A stretch of 64,000 bases of DNA from Labia minor (Eukaryota; Arthropoda; Insecta; Dermaptera; Spongiphoridae): assembly GCA_963082975.1 (NCBI GenBank), contig OY720344.1, forward strand, positions 90,898,538-90,962,537, given 5' to 3'. Below are positions 11,134 to 23,236 of the stretch, in pieces; the stretch's first letter is position 1, and every line of letters begins with the position of its first letter. The position numbers and the translations under genes are program-made. Under the pieces are notes generated by a model. It saw nothing but the letters and a program-made list of their open reading frames with translations. It made no database searches and was not told the origin of the DNA.

Positions 11134-13624
11134 AATTGATATTTAATTTTTTGATGTTTAAAAGTTTTTAAACATATTTATTTGAGAAGGAAAGTTAATT
11201 TTGGAAACTTTAAAGTTTTTTAATTTTAAACACATATAATAAATTTTAATTTTTTTTTTTTAATTTACTACAGATGTATTATGCATTAAATAATTAATTA
11301 ATTAATTAAACTATACTATTGCCACTATATAATATATTTATAAATTCAAAAATAATATATTATCTTTAGGTAAAAGACCTTAATTTTTAAATTCACTTTT
11401 CTTCCCGATGTAATCTTTTTTTTCTTGTTTCTTGTTCGTCCTGAGTTTTTTTTTTACTTCATTTTTGTTGAACCCATTATAATTATTTTTTTTTTTGTGA
11501 AATGTTATATATTCCCCTTTTCAATGTTCTTGTTCAATTATATTATATATAACATTTTCTTTTTTTTCAATTGAATGTTTTTTTTTTGTATGTTTTTGTT
11601 TTTATGTTTTTTAATATAAAATAAAATAAACAAAAATTAAATAAAAAAGTCACACCCATGTATAAGTATAATTGGATAATATGTATGTTTATAAATTATT
11701 ACATATTCCTTAAAAAATATCATAAATAAAATAATGAATTTCATTATTACTAATTGAATATAAACTAATATATGTATAAATATATATTTATGTAAAATTC
11801 AAAATTTATTACATGAGATTTAAAATATTATTTTGTATTTGAAGTTTATTAAAATATATATTCTTTTTTTTTCAAAATGCATTCCCTATACCTATATTAA
11901 TATGAGATTACTTTATTTTAATTATATGTTTCCAATCCATAAAGAGAATTGAAATATCACAGGATTTTATTAAATCCATTTATAATAATAATATTCTAAA
12001 ATATGATAGAAATAAATAAATAAATAAATCTCACTATCTATGCAAAGTGTGTTTAATTCAATTAACATTATAATGTGTTTATTTTAAAAAAAATAAAATT
12101 AATTTATATATGTATTAATTTTAATTAATATTTACGTATAGTTATAATATATTTATATATTTATAAATAATTCATTTGATTTTCTCTGCTATTTATTTTA
12201 TATAAATTCAAATGTTATTGAGTCACGCAATACAAATTACTACTCTATTTGTAACTTTAATAATCATAAAACATTTGAAATCTCTCCCCACTTCTATCTC
12301 TGGTTCTTGTTTAGTATAATTATTATCTCTCATACACGAGCCATTTACTCTAAAAGCAACAACAGTACTACTAAATGGTTATTAAAAAAAAAGTCAAAAT
12401 GGCGGTGCATTCTCCATTTTCAAGTGAGAGCCATTTGCACGATATAGATTAAGAGAGAACCTTTGAAATGATCTACTAGTAAAGCCTTGAGAGAGGTGGA
12501 GGAGGAAAAGGACGTGGAGATCTCAACGCCCGAAGCGGATCAGACAGAATTTGAAACGATTTTTTTTTTCTCTTTATAATTTTTTTCTGTAAAATTAATA
12601 TAGTATGTATATATATATATATATAGTATATATATGATATTAAAAGAAGCGTGTGGTCTGCACGAAACCAATTGACTTCTTTGTTGTTGCATTTATATAT
12701 TCTATTATGTTTTATATATTTCAATTATAGACATTTAAAGATTATATGTGATTGTAAATTATACCTTTCTATCTTTCTAAATGAATTTAGAAAAAAATAT
12801 TCAACTCATAATATTTAAGATTATTTTTAGATGAATGAGTATTATTGAGTAGATACTTTATTTTAGTAGGTAGTTTATGTTGAAATAATACTTCTGTTTT
12901 TATTTCTTAACTTTATCACTTTATCACCTTTATTCTCTCTCTGTTATTTTATACTTTCAAAAATGATCATATCAAATTTTCTGAATATATATTTTTATTT
13001 TTACACAATTTTCATTACCTCACACATTTTGATTCAATCACTTGGCCGTTTTGATTTAATTCAATTCATTCATATAATACTATAATATATTATTATATAT
13101 TATATACATATATTTATATTATATATAGTAAAAAAAGATTCTATTTCACCGTCCCACCTCCTTATTTATTTATCAATTTCTGCTTCTTAACTCTGAAGTT
13201 ATCGCAGCTAACTTCATTCTTCTCACAGAATATTAGTATTCACTGTTATATTTGTTTGTTTTTTGATTTAAAATTATATCTGATAAATAAAAGACTAAAA
13301 TTAATTTGGAAATGTAAGATACAAATTAATAAATGATTCTCTTTAAAGTTACCTTTAATATTAAATATTACAATATGTATGATTTTCCAGTATAATGATC
13401 ACGATCGTTCTGAAATTAGCTCTTTTATATCCAATCTATCAACTTTGAGGATTATTTAAATGAAATTCTGGAAGGTTATATAAATTTATGTTATAATTAT
13501 TATGTAGCAAGTAGGTATCTGTTTTATATATCGGATTTAACTTGTTTTTATTTACTTCAATTCTCCTTTCCTTTTATATTTTACTCATTCTATTTATGTA
13601 TTTATGCAAAATAAAGCTAAAATA
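11134..13624. other. AT-rich DNA, no gene seen
   Basis: Mostly A/T-rich with short microsatellites, for example (TA)n near 12605-12640. A less AT-rich patch at 12330-12545 holds AAAATGGCGGTG, a YY1-like core, followed by a 17-codon open stretch with no splice support. Confidence 0.5.
12330..12545. promoter_or_regulatory. Complex-composition island with YY1-like core
   Basis: The block contains CAAAATGGCGGTG near 12397-12409, GAGCCATTTGCACG, and a purine-rich GAGAGAGGTGGAGGAGG run. No gene is recognised. It may be a regulatory element or a weak promoter; support is composition only. Confidence 0.2.
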
Positions 13625-13960
13625 GGGTGAATGCCAGAGGGTTAAACATAAAGTATTACCGTCATGACATTTGCAACATTTTCCACTTGTTATAAGCTGG
13701 TGGAGTGGGTGGATATTTTTTCGAAACTGATTAAAGGAGGTGTGTTGTTGGATGATCCTGGTTTAACTCCTCTTTTGTACTCGGTTAGGTTGGTCATCCT
13801 GTGGCCAGTGGACCATGGAAGCTGCTCTGAAGCCCTGCGGGGCCTCTATCATACACAGACTCCTACAACAACCGGTCATATATTTCCTTCCACGTCACGA
13901 CCAGAGTCAATGCAGAAAACCCCTCCCTCATTTGGTGTCATTAAATATTTAGACACTTAA
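13625..13960. promoter_or_regulatory. Noncoding island of mixed composition
   Basis: About 330 bases have roughly balanced composition in otherwise AT-rich DNA. A 98-residue frame is open on the plus strand from 13664, but it has no recognised domain, low-complexity bias or clear splice borders. The short hairpin AAGCCCTGCGGGGC and the open frame are probably by-products of composition. A conserved noncoding element or an unrecognised exon is possible. Confidence 0.25.
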
Positions 13961-14569
13961 AACGACGCACTATTCTTTAAAAACAAGACTATCCTTTTTT
14001 ATGTTTATTTTTTTTTCTTTGAATATAAGTAAAAGATTGAATAGCTTATTTAAAAAAATGAATATAATTTGTTGTTTATATTTTTCCTCATTAAAAGAAA
14101 TTTAAATTACTTCAATTTTTAAAAAATTGTGATTATTTCAAAAAGGCAATTCATTCAAAATGATAATCGGAAGTATTGTTTTTATTTTTTTGTACATATT
14201 AACGGATGTTCTAATGAGATAACTGTATTTTAAATATAAATTTTGAAAAATCCTCAATTATTAATTATATCTGATCAGTATCTGCCTGGGCTGATATTTT
14301 GATATAAGGAAATTATTTTCTAAATTTCTAATAATCTTTCTGATAATCCGAAATTTCAAAAACCTATTATCAAAAAAATTAATTTACAAATAAAAATCCT
14401 GATTTTAATTTTGCATAATTGTTGAGTGGATTCAAGATCATTCAAAAATCTCCAAATTCTTAAAAGAGAAATTAATAAATTATCCAATAAAAAATATTTT
14501 TTTATAATTCTGATGAAAATTTGATTCTACTATGAAGATTTTAATATCCATATTAACCCTTCCAATTTA

Positions 14570-14690
14570 TCGATGAGATCTACTTGGCCTTGTATAGCGA
14601 GAGCCCTTGCTATCACGTGACCTCTCCATCCATTTCTGTTTCCTTCCTCTTTTTTCATACTAATCCTTACCTCCTCTTTTCAACCTTAAA
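14570..14690. promoter_or_regulatory. Small island with CACGTG E-box
   Basis: The canonical bHLH site CACGTG is at 14614-14619 within a short stretch of mixed composition. A single site is weak evidence. Confidence 0.2.
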
Positions 14691-15644
14691 ATAGAAAGTA
14701 GTAATGGATAAACACACAATAATTCACAAATTAATAATAAGTTAATTAAAAAATAAATTAAAACTAAATTAATATTAATTAATCATTTTCCAATGGTTTC
14801 AGCCATATATGAACATGTTTTAAAATTTTTCCTTCTAATTTCATTTCTAAAAAAATCCATAAAGCATTAATATTGATAAATGTTATTCTTTAAATCAATT
14901 TATTATTATTTAATCACACAAGAGCACTCATAATTTTTGGCTTGAAAAGTTGTTTACTCTTTTTAAGTACAACACAAATACTCATGTTTAAGTAGTTGAA
15001 AACAAAAACAAATCGTAAAATACTTAAAATATAAATAACAGAAAAAATATATTTAAAAGTATATATATATATATTTAGAAGTTATTTGTGAGAAGACTTA
15101 AATAAATATCTGTATAAATTGTAGCAGTTTGAATTGAGGAGGGTGTAGAAGTGAGTCAGCGCCTCTGGCGGATTTTTGTTGATTACAGAAGGAAGTAAAT
15201 CATTGCTTTTATTTTTACATTTTTACAGCTGAATATGAATAAAAACTATAATTTCTGTCTTTTTAAATATTCTAGATTAATATAGTATTATTATTTTATA
15301 TTTTTTTAATTAATAAATTCATATTTAAACTAAAAAAAATAAAGAAAAATTTATTCAATGTAAATTTTGCATTCATCTCATGATTCAACCAGACTAAACA
15401 AGGGTGATGAGTATAAGATTCTTAACTAACCCTAGGGTAGACATTTCCATTGATTAAACAATTTTTTATTTATGTATAATTTGAAAGAAATAATCCTATG
15501 TCATTTGAGTTGCACTTGTACTTTTTGATGATGAATAATTACTTAGATTTTTTTTTAGTATATAATTTTTATTCTCTAAATCAGAAGAAAAAAAAATACT
15601 TAATATATACAGATTGAAAAAAAAATGTTTTCTTTTCTGTTGCC

Positions 15645-15830
15645 AGTGATATGTATATTTGGTGTTGTGATGATTATTAGAATATTGGCGCCCGGGGGCG
15701 GTAATTCGATGCTTTCCTTTTCGATTGCCAGACCGAATGTAGCTGATGATAGATTCATTCCCCTACCCACCTCATCTTTATTGAATCTAATTGACTTCTA
15801 ATTGCAATCTATGCCGTGTGGAAAATATCA
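15645..15830. promoter_or_regulatory. Noncoding island with homeodomain-like sites
   Basis: A GC-rich core, GGCGCCCGGGGGCGG, near 15687-15701 is followed by several TAATTG/CAATTA-type motifs (AATCTAATTGACTTCTAATTGC). No open frame. The mixture of a GC core and homeodomain-like sites resembles an enhancer, but this is inference. Confidence 0.25.
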
Positions 15831-16589
15831 GACGACACGTCAATTAGAAACAACCCTAAGAACAAAAGAAATAAAGAAAAAAAAAGAATCACGTCAAAAA
15901 AAGTACACGATATTCAAATCAGTAAATAAAGAAAAAAAAGCCGCGTATTGAATGAATGAGAGGATATTTAATGCTTTAGGGCATTTATATTTAAAAAACA
16001 AGAGGGGTTGGTTGTGGTCGGGGTGTCGCTATCAAGTGAGGGCAGATGCTAATTTAAATTTGTATTCGAAAATATTAAAAAGCATTTGCATGTTTTTGGA
16101 AAATGTATTGCCTAAAGGAGAATGGATCATCGATGGATGGATGGATGCCTCCGTTTAAATCGACCATTCGATATTTTTACAAAAAAAAAAAAAAATTTGA
16201 CAATTATATATATATATATAATTTTATAAGAAATATTTGACTTTTAAATAAATTTTCTGAATTATTTTTAATGAGATGATATTTTAAAAGGATGATTAAG
16301 AATATTATTTAAAACATTTTTCGAATGTTAAATTATTAAATTTTGATGTCATATCATTAATGGTGATTTTTTTTTTGGAGATTAATTTAAAAATAATTCA
16401 TTCGATTTTTTTTTTTTAAGAATAAGAACACGAATAAAATGTTGTTATATATATATATATATAAATATATATAAACGAAAAATATTTTCTTCAAATATTT
16501 ATTAAATTGTTTTACAATTAACTCACATCCTAATTATCCCTCAAGATATACCGTTATTTTATGAAAAAAAAATTTCAATCTTTTATGAT

Positions 16590-16940
16590 TCTACTCCACT
16601 TTGCTTTCTATGTATTTCCATGTTTTGTAATTAAATTCTGCATCCGAAATCCTTACATGTGAAGAGGATAGAAGAGGCAGCCTACATTCAACATCAGACT
16701 CGCTTGCATAATTACGCACGATAATAATAGCCATTTGGGTGTCTTTTTATCTCTTGGGCGGCATCTCGGCATTATCATACGCCAATGAACGGAGTGGCGG
16801 GGGGAGGGCATCCCAATCCATCTATTCCATCCAATATTACATGACCAGTCATGGTTTCAGATCGAGTTCTTGATTTAATTAAATAATAATTGGCGACTGA
16901 AAAGAGCAACCAACATCCAATCAGACCCTTTTTTGTCCCT
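16590..16940. promoter_or_regulatory. Noncoding island, possible enhancer
   Basis: This 350-base stretch of mixed composition contains GCATAATTACGCACG, a homeodomain-like site, then AGCCATTTGGG and a G-rich run GGAGTGGCGGGGGGAGGG. It contains no exon-like frame. Flanks return abruptly to A/T sequence. Confidence 0.28.
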
Positions 16941-17227
16941 ACTTAACATTTTATGACTATTTTTTAAAAAAATTAAAATTCTTGTAATTATATGATATAA
17001 ATGTAATTATAATTTGTATCCCACAATTCTCTTGTATTGACTTCCAATTCAGAATTGTTTCCCTTGTTAATTATTTCTCATTTAGAAACCAATATGCATA
17101 AACAATAAAATAAATTACTAATAGAATTTAAAATAAAAATAAAATTAAAAAATTTGGAAAGGATTTGTTTATATGATTGCATTTAATAATATAACTATCT
17201 ATAACTAATAAAAAAAATCAGTTACTA

Positions 17228-17726
17228 CGAGGCAAGTCAATAAGTCCGTGAATTTTTGAATGAAGCCCAAGTTTTTGGATAAAAAATTTTATTTTTCAAC
17301 GAGGTCTCCTTTGAGCTCTATACACTTTGTCCAACGTTTCCCCATTTTTTTTATCCCTTCCAAAAATTAAGATTTGTCGAGGACATCAAAATAGTTTTGT
17401 TTATGAGATGACTTCATCTTATTCCGCCGAGCCATTATTTCTTCAGGTTTGAAACATAGACTCGGGGCTAAATCCGGAGAATAGGGCGGATGAAGGAACA
17501 ATTCGTATCCCAATTCATAGATTTCATGGAAATTCACTTTTTTTTATTTTCTTCTCAAATCACGAGGTAGTCTGCTATTAATGTATATCAAACAAAAACT
17601 AAAGACCCTACATGTTCAAATTTCGAAAGGAGTCAGCTGAAAGTTGCCTGTTTTCAGGAGCGGTGTTGCCATTTCATTTAAGAGACAGGAAATTCCAAAA
17701 GTCACGGACTTATTGACCTGCCTTCG
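17228..17726 (-). mobile_element. Internally deleted mariner, copy B
   Basis: Inverted termini (GGCAAGTCAATAAGTCCGTG at left, its inverse CACGGACTTATTGACCTGCC at right) are flanked by TA at 17226-17227 and 17727-17728. The minus strand has a transposase start similar to copy A, then jumps to the HPPYSPDLAP catalytic motif. It has the same deletion joint as copy A at 8753-9232. Length 499 bp, non-autonomous. Confidence 0.88.
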
Positions 17727-17728
17727 TA

Positions 17729-19258
17729 TATGAAATGATAGATATTATTTTAAAATTAATATTTCTCCTAGTTAAAAAAATATAAGATTGAGATAGAAAA
17801 TTGAAAGTAATTTAATTATTTAATTATTTTAATACATATAATATTAGATATTAATTAATGTCTAATAGAAATTTAGTTGCCGCACTTTCAGGACTTCTTG
17901 ATAAGTGCTGTCATCTGAAATTGTCACATGAAAGTTAAATATTTTAATAATTGATTTTAGATATTAAATCTAAAATGTAACTATCTCGAAAATACATTTT
18001 TTAAATATTTATTATTATGAATCTTAACTTATATTCATAGACGTCAGGAGCCTATACATATTTTTTAAATAAATAATAATATTTCCAATATTCATATATG
18101 TCTTATATAAATAAAAAGTGATTTATATATAAATTCAAACTTTGGTTAAAAATTTCAAACGAATATTTAAAGCCTAAACAACACGATAAAGTTTTACACA
18201 TTAAATATTCTTTTAAATAAATAAAGAGTAAATAAATAAATAAATAAATCAGGTCTCATTTAAAACAAGTCACTTTATTATATTTTAAATAAATTATCTA
18301 TAGACGATAGCATTTAGGTATATGACTATATAACACACACATATATATATATATATATATATTAATATATCTTTTAGCCCGCAAGGCAGATGTCTTGAAT
18401 TAACATTTCAAAATGTGGTATACCTATTATGAGAAGCTGTTTGAAAAAATTAAATTAGGTATATTCATCTTAAACATTAATTATGATTACTCACAATCGA
18501 TTTAAATAAAATTAATCTAGAATGAAAATATTTTTTTAAACGGTCATTATTTTTGTATTTTAAAGTATAAATTTATTATGCAATCCTTTTGAAAAATTGT
18601 AATGATTAACTGTAATAAAAATGTTTTCTTTTTTCAAAATTACTGCTTATCCGAAAATTCTATTCTATATAATTTTTTTTTTCTTTTTTTTTTTGAATAG
18701 AAAAGAAAAGGTAATTTTTTTTAAAAAAAGATTGAAGGGGGATCCCCCTTTTTAGATTAAAGAAATCCCTTACGCGATTTGTTTATCCAATTTTTGAGTA
18801 GATTTAATCTTCTCAAAGAACTCCATTCGTTTGTTATTGTTTCTTTCTTTTTGTTATTATGACTGATATATTTTTAAGCGTGGGAGTGTTTCAGTAGAAA
18901 CTGCTCAGTGCACCTGCTCAGTCTGTCTGTCTGTCTTTTTCGATTTTAAATCTCGTAACTCATCTTTGGTATATACCTTCCGCCCTTAGGCACGGTTTGC
19001 TCAATTCTAATCTCGTTATCTTCTGTCTCCTTCAAATCCTTGCTTTATGACCACCGATATTGTATTTGATTTGTACTTTTAGTATACTTTAATACTTAAC
19101 AAATCAATACATGTAAATAATATAAAATATATAAAATTTAGTGAATTAATATTAATTATTAAATATTCAAGTTTATAGAAAAAATAAATTATTAATTTAA
19201 AATAATTTTTTTTCAAAATTTATAAGGTATATACAAATTATTTTTATTAGAGTAAAAG
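17729..19258. other. AT-rich DNA with one island
   Basis: Mostly A/T-rich; (CA)n and (TA)n tract at about 18333-18362. The part at 18765-19060 is less AT-rich, with CTGCTCAGTGCACCTGCTCAG and a (CTGT)n run, and may be regulatory. No gene seen. Confidence 0.5.
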
Positions 19259-19562
19259 ACTATTTTATTTCTATAAGTGTGAGATGTGGTCTATGATTTT
19301 AAAGCCTCTCTGAAGAATGGCGGAGATTGCATAATGAGAAATCACATGATCTCTATGCATCTTAATAAGCAATGTCATAAAATTAATAAAGTTTCGAAAG
19401 GGTGATACACTTGTCTGGAATAAGTATGGAAATGATGAGTTCTGAGTTACCAGAAGGTAGTTAATAGAAACACATTATCAAGTTATCTCACGATATTGAT
19501 GGATGGAGGAATATAGTTGCTGAGAACCAGAAACTTTTAATCCTAGTAAGACTATAGATGGA
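19259..19562 (+). mobile_element. Non-LTR retrotransposon fragment, highly degraded
   Basis: Nucleotide similarity to the copy at 5906-6412 is clear in blocks such as TGTGAGATGTGGTCTATG, TGGCGGAGATTGCATAATGAG and TGATCTCTATGCATCT. All reading frames are broken. Same orientation as the 5.9-kb copy. Confidence 0.7.
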
Positions 19563-19900
19563 TATATATTCATGTATATAATTATAATTAAATTTATGTT
19601 TAATTTAATTTTTTAGGAAATTATTTTTTTTTAATTTCTCTTACCGTTGCTATAAAAACATCAAGTTCATAATTTTTTTTCTTATATTATTTTTATCACT
19701 TTACTAAATTGTTTTTTCACCAAACAGAATTAAATTTAGATTATAAAAATGACAGTTAATGGCACAAAATTACTCTGAAGTTGATGCACCCTTTTGATAG
19801 GATCTAATAATAACTTATTTTTGTTACTTCATTTTTTTATAAAACATATATTCTAGAAATGAAGATTTTAAAAATGTGGAGGTATGTAGTAGTAAAAAAA

Positions 19901-20185
19901 TCTGGAGTGTCTCCACTCACTATCTCACAAATTTAAATTGGATTAATTAACATATATTATATTTAAATTAAATTTAATTAATTAAATTATAAATTAAAAT
20001 TAATAAATAATATTTATTAAACTAGTGCGCTTTTGGCTCTTTGTTGATGGTACTGGCGCGTGATTGCCAGTCAACGTGTTAAAAAATTTAAAAAATTAAT
20101 TCCGGTACTTTGAGCGATTCAATCAAGCTGAAATTCTATATATTGCAGTTTTATACAATTTTTAATCATGTGAAAAACTATCAAA
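19901..20185 (+). repeat. Unclassified dispersed repeat, copy 1 of 3 (short)
   Basis: Starts at TCTGGAGTGTCTCCACTC and contains GGCTCTTTGTTGATGG, AATTCCGGTACTTTGAGCG and ATCATGTGAAAAACTATCAAA, all also present at 33834 and 40209. It stops being similar about 300 bases in. No coding capacity is seen. Confidence 0.8.
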
Positions 20186-21330
20186 AAGCTTCTGAAAGGC
20201 CTAACAAAAAACGACTTAGGAACATTGCTTTGAGCAGTGGAAAAAAAGGATGAAGCGGTGTGTAGCGAGTGGAGGGGAGTATATTGAGGGGGAAAGTTCG
20301 ATTTTACTATAATTTTTTTAATTAAACCATTTTTTGTAAGTAGTCTCGTTATTTAATAGCCACACCTCGTATTACAAGGATATTAAAATAATTTTGTTTA
20401 AATTTAATATAACCCATTAATAATTTAATATTTTCTTAATGTCATGGCTATAATTGAAATAGTATAAAAATTAGGGTTTTTAACACACATTAAAATTAAA
20501 TTAAAATTTATTAAATAATTGATAAATCTAAAGTCAGCTGTATAAGGTAGATCATTTGAAAGAAATTAATAAAGTCGTAAAACATCAAACTAATATTAGT
20601 TTAATTTAAAGAAATAATATCATTAGACATATGTTTTTTTAAAAAAAAGGGTTTCTTTTGATAATTTCAACTGATTTCTTTAATTTCCAGGTAGATAAAA
20701 TCATATCATCTCATTTTAACCAATTTAATCTATTTAAATAATCTTTAATGAATTTATAATAATATCAAATTTTTTTAATTTAATATATATGTAATATAGA
20801 ATTTTACATCTAGAAATCCTAAATAAATTAAAAATGTAATTAAATATATATCGAACATTTTATTACTAAAATTATATAATATATAATTGTGTATTTTATC
20901 TTTTAAATATCAAAAGCGAAAGTATAAGATTGAAACTTATTTCTCTAATTTGTATACTGTTTAATCTCTGTGTTTATTGGCATTTAATAATTTTCAAATT
21001 AAGGCTAATATCAACGAAATGTTGAGATTTTATTTAAAACTGTACAACCGGACGAAAAGTTATCCAGGAGAATATTCCATTTTTTTTTTTTTTTTCAATT
21101 TTCTCTAAAAACCCTCCAGCACTTTTTATATAATCTTAGAGAATATAGACTTTTTTATAATATATTGAAATATAGAGAGGTTCATATTTAATTTCTGATT
21201 ACAGTATTTTAAGGAAAAAAAATCGGTTTAACTTCAAAGAACATATTATGATTTAATAATAAAAAAATAAAAACATTTACTTAATTCAAAATGTCTAATG
21301 GAATAATGTTTTTTTATTATTATTTCATTC
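20186..21330. other. AT-rich DNA, no gene seen
   Basis: A/T-rich with homopolymer runs. A short patch at 20220-20300 has mixed composition (GGATGAAGCGGTGTGTAGCG). Nothing recognisable as a gene. Confidence 0.5.
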
Positions 21331-21338
21331 CAATATCA

Positions 21339-21713
21339 CAGTGATTCTCAACCACTGTGCCGCGGCACTTTTATGTGGCGCGAGATTTTCAAAATGTGCC
21401 GCCAAATTTTACAAATGTAAAGTTCAAATTAAGAAAAAGTACTTATTTGTTTTTATATGTATGTAAAAAAAGGTAAAATGTTATTGCTGTCAGGCTCTTA
21501 AACATTTCTAACTTTTTTTTAAACTTTTTAATATGGTTCTAAAAAAAATGTAAAATGTTTTTGCGATCAGACTCTTAAACATTTTCGACTTTTTTCTAAT
21601 TCTTTCAATATGGTAAATAAGTATAAGTATACACTTATCATTTTCTTTGTGTGCCGCCAAATTTTTCAACTGTTAAAAGTGTGCCGCGTTAAAAAAAAGG
21701 TTGAGAATCACTT
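21339..21713. mobile_element. hAT-type MITE, 375 bp
   Basis: Begins CAGTGATTCTCAACC and ends GGTTGAGAATCACTT, inverted with one terminal mismatch. A perfect 8-bp duplication, CAATATCA, flanks it at 21331-21338 and 21714-21721. Inside is an imperfect tandem duplication around TCTTAAACATTT and TTCAATATGG. No transposase. Confidence 0.92.
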
Positions 21714-21816
21714 CAATATCATAAGTTTCTAGATATTAAATTGTTAAAGCTTTGGTGGTTGTTTTATTTATAAGGGAATTTTTTTTTTTTTTTTTTTGTA
21801 AATAAAACCACATATT

Positions 21817-21962
21817 GATATTTTATTGTAAATTTATGAAAAAACACAAAAAATATACACAATGTTTCAATTATTCCTTCTGCAGTCGCTTGATAACGAT
21901 TGCTGAAGGAACAATCGAAACCTTGTGTTTTGTGTTTTTGAATAAATTTACAATAAAATATC
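21817..21962. repeat. Foldback inverted repeat
   Basis: The arms 21817-21888 and 21897-21962 are imperfect inverted repeats starting and ending with GATATTTTATTG and its inverse, with an 8-base spacer. Because of this symmetry, the two strands contain near-identical short peptides, which are not genes. A 17-base direct repeat, AATATCATAAGTTTCTA, occurs at about 21715 and 21957. Confidence 0.8.
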
Positions 21963-21974
21963 ATAAGTTTCTAA

Positions 21975-22855
21975 TTAAAATTTATTATTTATTCTTTTAT
22001 ACTATAGGTAGTATTTATGTATAGTATGTAGGTTTATATTAAATCAAACATATAGTAAATTAGATTAATCTAAATTATTTTTTAGAATATGTATCATTAA
22101 TATGTATAAAACCAAAAAAAAATTAAATTTGATTTTACATTTAAAATTGGTTTGTTATATCAACAGCTGATTAAAAATATAATTATTTTATTAAATAATT
22201 CATTCTTGTTAATTGAATTACCAAGAACAATTTGCCTGACGGCTATCAATATATCATTGGCTTGCCTATGTCTGGTTTATTTATAGATATGTCAATAGCA
22301 ACCGATAGATAGATCAATCGATGAAGGGAATTAATTTAATCCTCATTCACGCTTTCAAAGAGAAAAAATATCTTGTTTTTTCATATTCCTTTTGGTTAAA
22401 AATTATATTAAATAAAAAAAACATTACATATATCCAATATTGAATTAATGTTTTGTTTATACGGTTCAGTTTCTTAGAATATATATTTATTTAAATTAAT
22501 GATATAACAAAAAACTAAATACATGAATAACCAACAAAATGGGAAAAATGAAATAAACGAAACATTATAAAAGAAACAAATTTAAAATACTTGAGTCCGA
22601 TCTCATAAATGGATTACATTTTTAAAATTAAAATAATTAGTTATAAAATATATATTATCATTGTGATATTTATTATATATTAAAAATCAAATAAGATAAA
22701 ATGTAAATAAATTTATAATTATGAGAAATTAAAATAAAAAAAAATAAGAATTTCAAAAATTTTATCTATTCTCCATATTGAGTAATCAATTTTGGATAAA
22801 TTTATATAAGTGACTATTTTGAGTAGATTATGATGTAAATATACACTTATATAAT
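21975..22855. other. AT-rich DNA with one small island
   Basis: The stretch at 22195-22345 has mixed composition with TTTGCCTGACGGCTATCAATATATCATTGG-type homeodomain cofactor-like sites. The rest is A/T-rich. No gene seen. Confidence 0.45.
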
Positions 22856-22859
22856 GATA

Positions 22860-22925
22860 ATCGTTAGTCCTGAAGGGAGTCCTGATGTGGAACCGAAACA
22901 TCGTCACATTGATTAAAAAAGTAGT
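22860..22925 (+). repeat. Possible Penelope-like/hammerhead-like motif
   Basis: CCTGATGTGGAACCGAAACATCGTC at 22881-22905 has the order CTGATG, minimal GG-AA-CC stem, CGAAAC and GTC seen in hammerhead ribozyme cores of Penelope-like elements. The A expected after CTGATG is absent and I see no good stem I, so activity is unlikely. It lies 75 bases from the large inverted repeat whose arms start with CGAAACGTCG. Confidence 0.3.
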
Positions 22926-22999
22926 TATAGTTTCATTTCTAAACCTTTCTTTATATATGTATATATGTTGGTTTAGGTTTCCGTGAATGTTATTGTTAT

Positions 23000-23202
23000 T
23001 ATTACTATCAGATTTATCAGGGATATAATCACGTATTTTTGTGAGATTGTTTTCTCGACGTTTCGGGAATATTTTTGGGATTCTGGGTCCAAAAATATTC
23101 CCACCTAAATAATCTCTTGAAAATGGCGCCAAAATGGGTGCCGAAACGTCGAGAAAACAATCTCACAAAAATACGTGATTATATCCCTGATAAATCTGAT
23201 AG

Positions 23203-23207
<5 letters not shown>
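23000..23207. repeat. Perfect 67-bp inverted repeat with nested hairpin, Penelope-like context
   Basis: Arms 23000-23066 and 23141-23207 are identical inverted copies, base for base by hand comparison, with a 74-base spacer. Each arm begins from the centre with CGAAACGTCGAG. In the spacer, 23065-23078 and 23089-23102 form a 14-bp hairpin adjoining the left arm. On the right, GGCGCC/GGTGCC at 23125-23142 forms a short stem directly before GAAACGTCG. Stem followed by GAAAC resembles the hammerhead-like 3' half found in Penelope-like elements. A (TA)n tract follows. Confidence 0.8.

Positions 23208-23220
<13 letters not shown>

Positions 23221-23236
<16 letters not shown>

Larger units (their letters stand above)
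13961..17225. other. Gene-free stretch with scattered islands
   Basis: Other than the islands listed separately, the stretch is A/T-rich with (TA)n near 15060-15075, 16207-16221 and 16447-16471. No coding or RNA gene is recognised. Confidence 0.5.

Noticed and set aside
13664-13960. 98-residue plus-strand frame
   Set aside because: No recognised domain, weak start context and no clear splice borders; treated as a noncoding island.
21764-22024. Two near-identical small peptides on opposite strands
   Set aside because: They are produced by the inverted repeat at 21817-21962.
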